Counted from the first letter of the stretch, positions 23,851-33,672 are shown. The stretch: 64,000 nucleotides of DNA from CAG-411 sp963643465 (GCA_963643465.1 CAVIJT010000003.1:230718-294717); one strand, 5' to 3'. Notes: generated by a model not told the origin, from the letters alone. Program-made: numbers and translations.

Positions 23851-26800
23851 ATGTACGAAAAAGTTTCATCTACTTTAAATTTTGTGGAAAGAGAAAAGAA
23901 AGTAGAACAGTTTTGGAAAGATAATGATATTTTCAAGAAGAGTATGGATTCCAGAAAGGAAGGAGAAACCTATACTTTTTATGATGGACCACCAACAGCA
24001 AATGGTAAACCACATATCGGTCATGTACTTACTCGTGTCATCAAGGATATGATTCCAAGATATCAGACTATGAAAGGTAAGATGGTTCCTCGTAAAGCTG
24101 GATGGGATACTCATGGACTTCCTGTGGAGTTAGAAGTAGAGAAGATACTTGGTTTAGATGGAAAAGAGCAGATTGAAGAGTACGGATTGGAGCCTTTCGT
24201 AAAGAAATGTAAGGAATCTGTTTGGAAATACAAAGGTATGTGGGAAGAGTTTTCAGGAACGGTTGGTTTCTGGGCAGATATGGATGATCCTTATGTCACT
24301 TATGATAACAACTTTATTGAATCTGAATGGTGGGCATTAAAGACTATCTGGGATAAGAAGTTGTTGTATAAGGGTCATAAGATTGTGCCTTATTGTCCTC
24401 GTTGTGGAACACCTTTGTCCTCTCACGAAGTAGCACAGGGCTATAAAGATGTAAAAGAAAAATCTGCCATTGCAAAATTTAAAGTTGCAGGTACAGAGGA
24501 TGAATACATTTTAGCATGGACTACTACTCCATGGACCTTGCCAAGTAACGTGGCTCTTTGTGTAAACCCGGATGAGACTTATGTAAAGATTAAAGTTTCT
24601 GTAAATGAAAAGAATGACGTGGTAAAAGAGGGCGAGGAAGATACTGCGGTAGCAACTGAATACTATATTATGGCAGAGGCGTTGCTTGATTCTGTTATTG
24701 ATGGAAAATATGAAATCGTTGAGAAATATGTGGGAACAGATTTGGAGCATAAGCAGTATGTGCCATTGTTTGACTACGCATTTAACAATCCAGATGGAAC
24801 CGTGGGAGATCCTGGTGACAGAACAAAAGTAAAAAATAAAAAGGCATTCTATGTAGTTTGCGATACTTATGTTACTTTGACAGACGGTACTGGTGTGGTT
24901 CATATTGCACCTGCATTTGGTGAGGACGATGCAAAAGTAGGACGTAAATACGATTTACCTTTTGTACAGTTAGTAGATGATAAGGGTGAGATGAAACCGG
25001 AAGTAACAGATATGGCAGGTGTATTTTGCAAGAAGGCAGATGAGTTAGTATTTAAGTCATTGGCTGCAAAAAAACTGTTGTTCAAGGCTCTTAAATTTGA
25101 ACATAGTTACCCATTCTGCTGGAGATGTGATACTCCTTTGATTTATTATGCAAGAGAGTCATGGTTCATCAAGATGACAGAAGTAAAAGAGGACTTAATT
25201 GCAAACAACAAGACCATTAACTGGATTCCTGCCACTATTGGTAAAGGTCGTTTCGGTGACTGGTTAGAAAATGTACAGGATTGGGGTGTAAGCCGTAACC
25301 GTTATTGGGGAACTCCTTTAAATATTTGGGAATGTGAATGCGGATGCCAACATGCCATTGGAAGTATCGAAGAGTTGAAATCCATGTCTTCTAATTGTCC
25401 GGATGAAATCGAATTGCATCGTCCTTACATTGATGCAGTAACGATTACATGTCCGGATTGTGGAAAAGAGATGAAGCGTGTACCAGAAGTAATTGACTGC
25501 TGGTTTGATTCTGGTTCTATGCCATTTGCACAGCATCATTATCCATTTGAAAATAAAGATTTATTTGAGAAACAGTTCCCAGCAGACTTTATTTCAGAAG
25601 CGGTAGACCAGACTCGTGGATGGTTCTACTCTCTGCTTGCAATTTCTACACTTCTCTTTAACAAGGCACCTTACAAGAACGTAATTGTACTTGGACATGT
25701 GCAGGATAAAGAAGGTAAGAAAATGTCTAAATCTAAGGGAAATGCAGTAGATCCAATGGAGGCATTAGGACAATTTGGAGCAGATGCCATTCGCTGGTAT
25801 TTTTATAGCAACAGCGCTCCTTGGATTCCAAACCGTTTCTATGATGAAGCGGTAACAGAGGGACAGAGAAAGTTCATGGGAACTCTTTGGAACACTTATG
25901 CTTTCTGGGTATTGTATGCAAATATTGATGAATTTGATGCAACAAAATATTCGTTGGAATATGATAAATTGTCAGTAATGGATAAGTGGTTGCTTTCTAA
26001 GTTAAATACAGTAGTAAAAACAGTAGATGATAATTTATCAAACTACAAGATTCCAGAAGCTACTAAGGCGTTGCAGAATTTTGTAGATGAAATGAGTAAC
26101 TGGTATGTACGTCGTGGTCGTGAGCGTTTCTGGGCAAAGGGAATGGAGCAGGATAAGATCAATGCGTACATGACATTGTATACCGCATTAGTTACTATTT
26201 CAAAGGCTGCTGCACCATTGATTCCATTTATGACAGAAGACATTTATCAGAATTTAGTGAGAAGTGTGGATAAAACAGCACCTGAGAGTATTCATCTTTG
26301 TGATTATCCGGTTGTTAAGACAGAGTGGATTGACGCAGCATTAGAGAAAGATATGGAAGAAGTATTGGATGTGGTCGTACTTGGTCGTGCTTGTAGAAAT
26401 ACTGCAAATATCAAGAATCGTCAGCCAATTGGAACCATGTATGTAAAGGCAGAGGCAGAGCTTTCTGATTTCTATAAAGAAATCATCGAAGAGGAATTAA
26501 ACGTAAAGACAGTTACTTTCACTCAGGATGTAAGCAACTTTACTTCTTATAGCTTTAAACCACAGCTTAAAACATTGGGTAGAAGATTTGGAAAGAATAT
26601 CAACGAAGTTCGTGAAATTCTTGCAAATGTAGATGGTAACACTGCTATGGCTGAATTACAGGAAAAGGGAACTTTGACTATTCAAGTAGCAGGTGTGGAT
26701 GAAGCACTTACAGAGGAAGATTTGTTGATTGAGACTGCACAGATGGAAGGCTTTGTATCGGAATCCGATCATGGCGTAACTGTAGTTCTTGATACTACAA

Positions 26801-27075
26801 TGACTCCAGAGTTAGTAGAAGAAGGATTTGTACTGGAAATTATCAGTAAGATTCAGACTATGCGTAAAGAGGCTGGTTTTGAAGTAATGGATCGCATTCA
26901 TGTATATGCAGATGGCAATGAAAAGATTGCAGAAATCCTTAAGAAAAATGCGGATTCTGTTAAGGAGAAAGTCCTTGCAGATGCTATTATTCTTGGTGAT
27001 GTAGATGGCTATGTAAAAGAGTGGAACGTAAATGGTGAAACTGTTACAATGGCTGTAGAAAAATTGAACGTATAA
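23851..27075 (+). CDS. ileS: Isoleucine--tRNA ligase, long (type 2) form
   Basis: Class I synthetase charging tRNA-Ile. 1074 aa, longer than the usual bacterial IleS1 of about 920 aa and in line with the eukaryote-like IleS2 type, which is linked to low mupirocin sensitivity. HIGH motif in PTANGKPHIGHV (about residues 47-58), zinc-like CPRCGTPLSSHE, the editing domain with AWTTTPWTLPSN, and KKMSKSKGN (about 627-635) are all intact; the anticodon-binding and C-terminal domains follow. ATG 23851 has AGGAGG nine bases upstream; the longer frame from 23800 has no such site. It is controlled by the Ile T-box at 22818. Confidence 0.96.
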   Translation: MYEKVSSTLNFVEREKKVEQFWKDNDIFKKSMDSRKEGETYTFYDGPPTANGKPHIGHVLTRVIKDMIPRYQTMKGKMVPRKAGWDTHGLPVELEVEKILGLDGKEQIEEYGLEPFVKKCKESVWKYKGMWEEFSGTVGFWADMDDPYVTYDNNFIESEWWALKTIWDKKLLYKGHKIVPYCPRCGTPLSSHEVAQGYKDVKEKSAIAKFKVAGTEDEYILAWTTTPWTLPSNVALCVNPDETYVKIKVSVNEKNDVVKEGEEDTAVATEYYIMAEALLDSVIDGKYEIVEKYVGTDLEHKQYVPLFDYAFNNPDGTVGDPGDRTKVKNKKAFYVVCDTYVTLTDGTGVVHIAPAFGEDDAKVGRKYDLPFVQLVDDKGEMKPEVTDMAGVFCKKADELVFKSLAAKKLLFKALKFEHSYPFCWRCDTPLIYYARESWFIKMTEVKEDLIANNKTINWIPATIGKGRFGDWLENVQDWGVSRNRYWGTPLNIWECECGCQHAIGSIEELKSMSSNCPDEIELHRPYIDAVTITCPDCGKEMKRVPEVIDCWFDSGSMPFAQHHYPFENKDLFEKQFPADFISEAVDQTRGWFYSLLAISTLLFNKAPYKNVIVLGHVQDKEGKKMSKSKGNAVDPMEALGQFGADAIRWYFYSNSAPWIPNRFYDEAVTEGQRKFMGTLWNTYAFWVLYANIDEFDATKYSLEYDKLSVMDKWLLSKLNTVVKTVDDNLSNYKIPEATKALQNFVDEMSNWYVRRGRERFWAKGMEQDKINAYMTLYTALVTISKAAAPLIPFMTEDIYQNLVRSVDKTAPESIHLCDYPVVKTEWIDAALEKDMEEVLDVVVLGRACRNTANIKNRQPIGTMYVKAEAELSDFYKEIIEEELNVKTVTFTQDVSNFTSYSFKPQLKTLGRRFGKNINEVREILANVDGNTAMAELQEKGTLTIQVAGVDEALTEEDLLIETAQMEGFVSESDHGVTVVLDTTMTPELVEEGFVLEIISKIQTMRKEAGFEVMDRIHVYADGNEKIAEILKKNADSVKEKVLADAIILGDVDGYVKEWNVNGETVTMAVEKLNV

Positions 27076-27077
27076 AA

Positions 27078-27111
27078 GAAACAGGCGTGCTGCGGCACGC
27101 CTGTTTCTTTT
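27078..27111 (+). terminator. Terminator after ileS
   Basis: A perfect 13-bp stem GAAACAGGCGTGC (27078-27090) with 27095-27107, then TTTT. Confidence 0.9.
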
Positions 27112-27115
27112 GTAG

Positions 27116-27384
27116 ACTCAAACTTCGCACATAGATATAGTAAATTTGTTCAAGAATATACAAGGCTTTTGAACTTTTATGTAGATTTATGAACTAATAT
27201 AACTTCATGTCAGGATGCTCGCGCTTAGTGTCAACCGTAGCGGTACTAAGCTCGAAAAAACCTCGCTAAGTGCCGACGGTTTCCAATACCTTCCTTAGAA
27301 GTTATATTGGCTCATAAATAAGCGAAAACTATGAAGCCTTGTATATCCTTGTACAGACTGTCTTGCTATGTGCGAAGTTTGAGT
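27116..27384. repeat. 269-bp element with perfect 19-bp terminal inverted repeats
   Basis: ACTCAAACTTCGCACATAG (27116-27134) is repeated in inverse at 27366-27384. The homology continues inward as an imperfect palindrome: ATACAAGGCTT near 27158 against AAGCCTTGTAT near 27334, and AATATAACTTC near 27196 against GAAGTTATATT near 27298. The centre carries a further small hairpin (CTTAGT...ACTAAG, 27224-27250). It has no reading frame of note. It has the form of a MITE or a large structured RNA; no target-site duplication was evident. It fills most of the 474-bp gap between ileS and the response regulator. Confidence 0.85.
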
Positions 27385-27396
27385 TTTGCCACAAAA

Positions 27397-27453
27397 TGTA
27401 AGACTTTGTAAGTATTTTGTAAGGATTTATGACAAAGCTTGTGGTACTATAAA
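27397..27453 (+). promoter_or_regulatory. Triple TGTAAG direct repeats and promoter of the two-component operon
   Basis: TGTAAG occurs at 27397, 27407 and 27418, about one helical turn apart, upstream of -10 candidates TACTAT (27445-27450) or TATAAA (27448-27453) that lack a good -35. This is the layout of an OmpR-family activator site, so autoregulation is plausible. Confidence 0.5.
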
Positions 27454-27549
27454 TATGCATGCAAACGTGCCTTGCGATGATAGAGCAGGCAACACAAAGA
27501 TTCATAGTGTAAATAAGGTTTCGTACATGAAAGGAAGGAGTATGACAAG

Positions 27550-28245
27550 ATGCAACGCGCGAGCATTTTAGTAGTAGATGATGACAAGGAAATTGCAGAT
27601 TTAGTAGAGATTCATCTGGTGAGTGATGGATATCAGGTGTTTAAGGCAAATAATGCAAAAGATGGGCTTAAAATTTTTGAGAGGGAAGAATTGCAGCTTT
27701 TAATTTTGGACATTATGATGCCAGGCATGGATGGACTGGAAATGTGTCAAATTGTGCGTGAAACCAGCAACGTGCCAATTATTATGCTTAGTGCAAAGTC
27801 TACAGATTTAGATAAAATTGTAGGACTTGGCAATGGGGCAGATGACTATGTGGTAAAGCCTTTTAATCCGTTGGAGCTTATGGCTAGAGTAAAGAGTCAG
27901 TTGCGCCGTTACACTACGTTTAATACAACAAAAAAGGAAAAGAAAAATGAAATTGCAGTGACAAATCTGCGTATTGACCTTGAAAATCATATTGCTTATG
28001 CCTATGACAAAGAGGTGAAACTGACACCGATTGAATTTAAGATGCTTACTTTATTAGCATCTAATCCGGGAAAAGTGTTTAGTACAGACGAAATATTTGA
28101 GAAAGTATGGAATGAAAAAATATATGAGGCAAACAATACGGTGATGGTACATATTCGAAGGCTGCGGGAAAAGATAGAATTAAATCCCAGAAATGCGCAG
28201 CTAATCAAAACCGTATGGGGAGTTGGATATAAAATTGAAGAATAA
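27550..28245 (+). CDS. OmpR-family response regulator
   Basis: 231 aa with a receiver domain (1-120; acidic pair DDD at about 10-12, phospho-acceptor Asp54 in LDIMMPGMDG, Lys in VVKPFNPLEL) and a C-terminal winged helix (about 135-231; KLTPIEFKMLTLLASNPGKV, VHIRRLREKIE, VWGVGYKIE). It most resembles the VanR-like group of clostridial regulators. GGAAGGAG is nine bases before ATG 27550. The kinase gene overlaps its 3' end, and a membrane protein and ABC genes follow, so these are the likely targets. Confidence 0.95.
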   Translation: MQRASILVVDDDKEIADLVEIHLVSDGYQVFKANNAKDGLKIFEREELQLLILDIMMPGMDGLEMCQIVRETSNVPIIMLSAKSTDLDKIVGLGNGADDYVVKPFNPLELMARVKSQLRRYTTFNTTKKEKKNEIAVTNLRIDLENHIAYAYDKEVKLTPIEFKMLTLLASNPGKVFSTDEIFEKVWNEKIYEANNTVMVHIRRLREKIELNPRNAQLIKTVWGVGYKIEE

Positions 28246-29491
28246 AGTCTGGAAAAGTTTTCGATATAAAATATTATGTTATAGTGCAGTAAGTCTGGTA
28301 TTATCACTTGCTACAGTAGCCGTTGTAACAATGATACTTATGATGGGTAGTAAACTGTTAGATGGACAGCAGACAGATAGTAGCAGATTAAAGGAAAATG
28401 CAAAGACAGAAAGCTATGAAGAAAAGCGAGAACTGGCGGTTATAGGAGAAAAAGAAATGCTAGAAGAGACGTCGGGCGGATGGATAGCATCTATTCGAAA
28501 TAACAATCGTTTTTTCAATAACCCGATTGCGTTGGTTCTTATTGTAGTATTTTTGTTTGTAGTGGCTATTGTTTCCTTTTTGGTATATTTTCATCTGCTT
28601 ACAAAAAAAATGGCAGACTATTTGGAGGAGGTATCTGGTGGAATTGATGAGATTGCCACAGGAAATTTCCACAAAGAGATTCCTGTCAAGGGAGAGGACG
28701 AATTTGCGAATATTGCGGAGAAACTTAACGTGATGACTAGGGAAATTCGTTTTTTAATTGAGAGTGAGAGAAATTATGAAAAAGAAAAAGATGCGTTGAT
28801 TACGAATGTAGCACACGATCTTCGAACACCGCTGACCTCGGTAATTGGATATTTGGATTTAGTTAGAAAGAAAAATGAATGGGAAGATGAGGAACGAAAT
28901 AGATATATATCCATAGCGTATGATAAGGCAAAAAGGCTGGAAAAACTGATTGAGGATTTATTTGAATTTACAAAAGTTGGGGCAGAGAGAATGCAAGTGC
29001 ATCCAGCACAGATTGATTTTAGACGTTTTATGGAACAGATGGTGGAAGAGTTTTATCCAAGTTTCGAGGCAGCAGAACTAAAATGCCAGTTTCAAATGGA
29101 AATGGAAGATGGTATGATTCTGGCAGATGGAGATCTTTTGGCGAGAGGAATTGCTAATCTTTTCAGCAACGCAGTGAAATACGGACGGGACGGGAAGATA
29201 ATCAAAGTAAAGGTAAAAGAAGAAAAAGAAAGCCAGTGTGTAAAACTGGAAATTATCAATTTTGGTGAGATTATTTCACCGGATGATTTGAATCACATTT
29301 TTGATAAATTTTTCCGTGGAGAAAGTTCACGCTCCACAGAAACCGGAGGTAGTGGATTGGGCCTTGCGATTGCAAAAAAAGTGGTGCTTTTGCATCACGG
29401 ACAGATTTCTGTAAGTAGCGATTATAAAGGTACTGTATTTTCTATAAAATTGCCAATGGTATATGAAATGGTGGAAAAGCAGGAGACGTAA
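28235..29491 (+). CDS. Sensor histidine kinase partner
   Basis: 418 aa with two membrane helices (about residues 12-38 and 88-112) enclosing a short extracytoplasmic loop, HAMP-like segment, HisKA with His194 in VAHDLRTPLTSVIG, and HATPase_c (NLFSNAVKYG, GSGLGLAIAKK). The organisation is VanS-like. The start is uncertain: TTG 28235 with GGGGAG 12 bases upstream is preferred to TTG 28223, which abuts that site; both overlap the regulator gene, implying translational coupling. Confidence 0.92.
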   Translation: MKNKVWKSFRYKILCYSAVSLVLSLATVAVVTMILMMGSKLLDGQQTDSSRLKENAKTESYEEKRELAVIGEKEMLEETSGGWIASIRNNNRFFNNPIALVLIVVFLFVVAIVSFLVYFHLLTKKMADYLEEVSGGIDEIATGNFHKEIPVKGEDEFANIAEKLNVMTREIRFLIESERNYEKEKDALITNVAHDLRTPLTSVIGYLDLVRKKNEWEDEERNRYISIAYDKAKRLEKLIEDLFEFTKVGAERMQVHPAQIDFRRFMEQMVEEFYPSFEAAELKCQFQMEMEDGMILADGDLLARGIANLFSNAVKYGRDGKIIKVKVKEEKESQCVKLEIINFGEIISPDDLNHIFDKFFRGESSRSTETGGSGLGLAIAKKVVLLHHGQISVSSDYKGTVFSIKLPMVYEMVEKQET

Positions 29492-29511
29492 GCCAAAGAA
29501 AGGAGCAGAAC

Positions 29512-31848
29512 ATGAATAATTTCATATGTAAAAAAAAGATAGGCATTTGGATGGTCTGTCTGTGTCTGGTTATTGGGTGTATTTGGAAAACAGACTATAC
29601 ATATGCGAAGGAAGATGCCGATCGTTCAGAAGCCAAGGTGAAACTAGAAGTAGTTGTTGGATATGACGGAAATCAAGTGAGATATACGAAAAAGAACAGA
29701 GCGGTTGCGACCTTGACTAATGTTTCCTCGGAAACAATAGACGGGGTGGTGAAGTTAAGTCTTCCGGCTGGTTCTGAAGATGCAGAAACGTTAATAGAAC
29801 AACAAGTTCATCTGGAGCCTAAAAAGGAAGTGGAGGTAGACTTGTCCTTTGTTTCTGCAGATATTTTTCGTACAGTCAATATTTATTTAGAAGATACCAA
29901 CGGGAAAAAAATTGCAGAAAAAGAGACTGTAGTGAAAAGGTTATATTCCAGCAACATAGTATATGGTATTCTAAGTAAAAATTCTGATTCTTTAAAATAT
30001 TTTAGCGAGGAAAGTGAAGGAAAAAGCATAGTATTTCAACAAAAAGATTTTCCAGATTGCCAAGATTGGTTGGATATTGTGGACGTTTTGTTAGTGGGAG
30101 ATTTTGGTTTAGAGGTACTAGATGCAGAGCAACAGGCTGCTTTGACCAATTGGGTAAAAGATGGTGGAACCGTCGTGATTGGGAATGCTGGAAAAGAAAG
30201 TCTTAAAAATTTAGAGATTCTTGGCATAAAAGCAACGAAAAATAAAAATGAACTAACGGTTACTGGAGTTTCCGGCACATATTATAAAGACGCAGATTTG
30301 ACTATTTATCCAATAGAGGATGAAAGAGGTGCCTATATAGTCTGTTCTAAATCTATAGAATTTGCTAATACGGAATTGGTAAAGAAAAGTGCTTGCGTGG
30401 CAGCAACAGGTGAGTATTATGGTGATACGGCTGCTCTTTGTTTATATCCTGATTATGCAAATGAGGGATATTATGGTGAGAGTTCTTCGGCAGTTGACAA
30501 AGATAGCGCTCCGCTAGTTTGGGTAATTGTAGTAGTATTGATTATATATGTGTTATTTATTACGGTTGTGCTTCGTTTTGTGTTAAAGAAGAAAGACAAG
30601 CTGGAATATATGTGGGGAATTATTCCGTTGTGTGCATTTATTTTTATGGGAATTGTTTATGTAATAGGTACACATTCCAGAGTAAGTAATGTGCAGATGT
30701 CTTATCATACTGTGGTAGAATATGATGAGAGTGATGATAAAGGAAAAGCACTGACTTGTGTATCTTTAGTAAGCCCAAGTAATCAATCATATGCAGTAAA
30801 TATCCCAGATGGTATGGAAGTATGGAATGCAGATGCTTATGAGGAGTCAGTTGATGTATTAGAAGAGGATGTTCGAAAGGAAATGAACATAGATAAGGAA
30901 AATGGAACCGTTACATTCCAAGGGAATACATCCTTTGAAAAAAACAATTTGTATGGAGCCTATGAAGTGGAAAAAGCAGGAGAGTATGAAAGTTCTATTA
31001 CCTGTATGGATTATAAGTATGAGGGAACATTTACCAATCATATGGGGATTACTATGAAAAATGCCTGTTTTTTAGCTGGAAAGCGTGTGTATTACTTGGG
31101 AGATATTGCAGATGGCGAGACAATAAACATTAATGAAAAGCGAAAAAATGCCGCATTATATAATGCAATGGATTTATATGAAAACATTCAAGCGAAAAAG
31201 TGGCTGTCTTTTGGACAGAAAAACGGAAAATATGGTTTAGGCTATAAGTATTTACCAGCTGTTTGTAACTATTTGAACAGTTATTCTTACGTGGAGCGAA
31301 TAACGGAACCTAAGATTCTGTATGTGACAGAAGAGGAGGGCACCATCAATAGCCAATGGGGTGTGGAAGACATGGTTGGCTATACAGTGAATGTGCTTAA
31401 CATAGATGTGGATTATACCCAAGGGGAAGAGACATTTTTGTGTGATATTCTCTATTCGAAAAATACAGAAGAGATTTATACTTATATAGGTAATGATAGC
31501 AGTGTGGAATATGTACTTACTTATCAGTTTGGAGAAAATGAGACGCTTACTTCTTTAAAATATTTAGAAACTCCAAACAATTTTGGAAAAGATAAACAAG
31601 TATTGCAAGAAGAAATGGCTATCTATCCTTTTGAAGGGAGAATAGAACTTTATAATTATTCCACGGCGGATTATGAAACGGTGTTTGTGCAGCCGGGGCA
31701 GGAGTTATCCAAGAAAGAAGTTACACCATATATTGGAGAGGATAATAAAATTAAAATCCGTTTAGTAAGTGATTTTGAAAATGCGGAAGGTGAATATGTC
31801 TGTCAGTATGTGCCTGTTATTTCTGCAACGGTAAAGGAGGCTAAATAG
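29512..31848 (+). CDS. Large GldG-like membrane protein of a two-component/ABC operon
   Basis: 778 aa, not assigned to a named family with confidence. A signal/anchor helix (about 10-30) is followed by a beta-rich extracytoplasmic region (about 40-140) and a glutamine-amidotransferase-like fold (about 150-330; DVLLVGDFGLEVLD, NWVKDGGTVVIGNAGKESL), as seen in GldG/DUF4350-type partners of ABC-2 exporters. Two helices follow (about 343-366 and 374-396), then a large C-terminal extracytoplasmic domain (about 400-778). AAGGAG precedes ATG 29512. Its stop overlaps the GTG start of the ATPase gene, so the three genes are coupled. Confidence 0.75.
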   Translation: MNNFICKKKIGIWMVCLCLVIGCIWKTDYTYAKEDADRSEAKVKLEVVVGYDGNQVRYTKKNRAVATLTNVSSETIDGVVKLSLPAGSEDAETLIEQQVHLEPKKEVEVDLSFVSADIFRTVNIYLEDTNGKKIAEKETVVKRLYSSNIVYGILSKNSDSLKYFSEESEGKSIVFQQKDFPDCQDWLDIVDVLLVGDFGLEVLDAEQQAALTNWVKDGGTVVIGNAGKESLKNLEILGIKATKNKNELTVTGVSGTYYKDADLTIYPIEDERGAYIVCSKSIEFANTELVKKSACVAATGEYYGDTAALCLYPDYANEGYYGESSSAVDKDSAPLVWVIVVVLIIYVLFITVVLRFVLKKKDKLEYMWGIIPLCAFIFMGIVYVIGTHSRVSNVQMSYHTVVEYDESDDKGKALTCVSLVSPSNQSYAVNIPDGMEVWNADAYEESVDVLEEDVRKEMNIDKENGTVTFQGNTSFEKNNLYGAYEVEKAGEYESSITCMDYKYEGTFTNHMGITMKNACFLAGKRVYYLGDIADGETININEKRKNAALYNAMDLYENIQAKKWLSFGQKNGKYGLGYKYLPAVCNYLNSYSYVERITEPKILYVTEEEGTINSQWGVEDMVGYTVNVLNIDVDYTQGEETFLCDILYSKNTEEIYTYIGNDSSVEYVLTYQFGENETLTSLKYLETPNNFGKDKQVLQEEMAIYPFEGRIELYNYSTADYETVFVQPGQELSKKEVTPYIGEDNKIKIRLVSDFENAEGEYVCQYVPVISATVKEAK

Positions 31849-32771
31849 TGGTTACGGTAAAAAATTTGAAAAAGCGTTATGGAAAATTTTCGGCTCTCCA
31901 AGGCATGAATTTAGACATAAAAGAAGGGGAGCTATATGGATTTGTAGGCCCGAATGGGGCTGGAAAGACAACCACTATGCGTATAATGGCAGGGCTTTTA
32001 CGAGCAGATGAGGGCATAGTAGAAATTGATGGTGTGGATGCTTTGCGAGAACCAAAAAAAATAAAGCAAAAAATAGGATATATGCCTGATTTTTTTGGTG
32101 TGTATGATAATCTAAAAGTGAGTGAATACATGGAGTTTTTTGCCTCTATGTATGGCATGGTAGGAAAGGATGCAAAGAAAACCTATGAAAAGCAACTGGA
32201 TTTGGTAAACTTATCAGACAAAGCGGATTGCTATGTGGATGTACTATCCAGAGGACAAAAGCAACGGTTGTGTTTGGCAAGATGTTTACTTTGCGACCCA
32301 AAACTCTTGATTTTGGATGAACCAGCCAGTGGGCTTGATCCAAGAGCGCGTTTTGAAATGAAAGAAGTGCTTTGCAACCTTTCTCAAAATGGAAATACCA
32401 TTCTTATTAGTTCTCATATTTTGCCGGAACTTGCACAGATGTGTACCAATATCGGAATTGTAGAAAGTGGAAAAATGGTATTAAGTGGTACGGTAGATGA
32501 AATTATGTCCAAGTTTAACAGCTCTAATCCAATTGTAATGGAAATTGTGGAAGGGCAGGAGAAAATTATTGCATTTTTAAAACAGGAGAAGAAGATTGAG
32601 ACTATTTCTACCAATGGTAGCAGGGTGTATGTAGGATTTAAAGGAAACAGGCTGGATGAAGCAAACCTGTTGCAGCGAATTCTTGGACAGGGAGTGCTTA
32701 TTTCCAGTTTTGGAAGAGCAGAGGGGAATTTGGAATCCTTGTTTATGGAAATAACAGACAAGAAGGAATAG
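31848..32771 (+). CDS. ABC-2 transporter ATP-binding protein
   Basis: 307 aa, with Walker A GPNGAGKTT, signature LSRGQKQR, Walker B LLILDEPASGLDP, the H-loop SSHIL and the extended C-terminal domain usual for drug/bacitracin/NatA-type exporters. The GTG start overlaps the preceding stop (TAGTG at 31846-31850), with AAAGGAGG just upstream. It should drive the permease encoded ten bases downstream. Confidence 0.93.
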   Translation: MVTVKNLKKRYGKFSALQGMNLDIKEGELYGFVGPNGAGKTTTMRIMAGLLRADEGIVEIDGVDALREPKKIKQKIGYMPDFFGVYDNLKVSEYMEFFASMYGMVGKDAKKTYEKQLDLVNLSDKADCYVDVLSRGQKQRLCLARCLLCDPKLLILDEPASGLDPRARFEMKEVLCNLSQNGNTILISSHILPELAQMCTNIGIVESGKMVLSGTVDEIMSKFNSSNPIVMEIVEGQEKIIAFLKQEKKIETISTNGSRVYVGFKGNRLDEANLLQRILGQGVLISSFGRAEGNLESLFMEITDKKE

Positions 32772-32780
32772 GAGGCAGAC

Positions 32781-33662
32781 ATGAAAAATCCAGTATTGAG
32801 AAAAGAAATGCGTGGAACTGCCAGAAGCGTAAAGATAAGCATTGGATTGTTTCTATTTAACGCGTTGTTAGGTATTTGGACCATTGGTTGGTTTCATGAG
32901 AGTTTTGATATGACAGTCAGAATGACATATGATGACTATTCGAGAATTTCCGATATTTATGTAATGTTGGCAGCAGTGGAATATATCATGTTAGCATTTA
33001 TTGTTCCGGCAGTGACTGCAGGTGCCATTGCAGGCGAACGGGAAAGGCAGACGTTGGATATTTTACTTACTACTCCTATGGGGTGCTGGCAAATTATATG
33101 GGGAAAATTGGTTTCCTCTATCGGAACGGTACTTCTCTATGTTTTGTCTAGCCTACCTATCTTTTCCGTTGTTTTTTTAATAGGTGGAATAACTATTCTT
33201 GATGTGGTATTTACGGTATTTTATACATTTGTTTTTTCCGTGTTCATAGGAAGTTTTGGTATCTTTTTTTCTACTTTGTTTAAAAGAACCATTCTGGCAA
33301 CTGTCACCAGTTATGGAACCGAGATTGCAGTTTGTTTGTTGCCATATTTGTTTTATGGTCTGGTGTATGTGTTTTCTACAAGTAGTTCTTCCGATACGTT
33401 TGAAGTGCCAACTTGGATTGTAGGATTAGGGTTGTTTAGTCCGATACAGTCTTTAAGTAGTCTGGTCTTTGGGCAGGTAGGAAGTCAAAATGTGTATAAG
33501 GAGAATTGCTTGCTTTCTATTAATGAGGATAGTATTTGGCATACTCTTACAATGCAGGGATGGTTTTGGCTGAGTGTGGTTTTGCAGATTCTTGTTGCAG
33601 TAGGTATGCTTGTTTTGTCTACAAAACTTTTGAATCCGCTTCGAAAAAAAATTGGTCAATAA
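32781..33662 (+). CDS. ABC-2 type permease
   Basis: 293 aa with six predicted membrane helices. The family motif is visible at the second helix: AGAIAGERERQTLDILLTTP, followed by the IIWGKLVSS stretch. AGGAGG precedes ATG 32781. It is the last gene of the five-gene operon regulator-kinase-GldG-like-ATPase-permease, and a strong terminator follows. The substrate is unknown. Confidence 0.9.
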   Translation: MKNPVLRKEMRGTARSVKISIGLFLFNALLGIWTIGWFHESFDMTVRMTYDDYSRISDIYVMLAAVEYIMLAFIVPAVTAGAIAGERERQTLDILLTTPMGCWQIIWGKLVSSIGTVLLYVLSSLPIFSVVFLIGGITILDVVFTVFYTFVFSVFIGSFGIFFSTLFKRTILATVTSYGTEIAVCLLPYLFYGLVYVFSTSSSSDTFEVPTWIVGLGLFSPIQSLSSLVFGQVGSQNVYKENCLLSINEDSIWHTLTMQGWFWLSVVLQILVAVGMLVLSTKLLNPLRKKIGQ

Positions 33663-33672
33663 CAATAAATGA

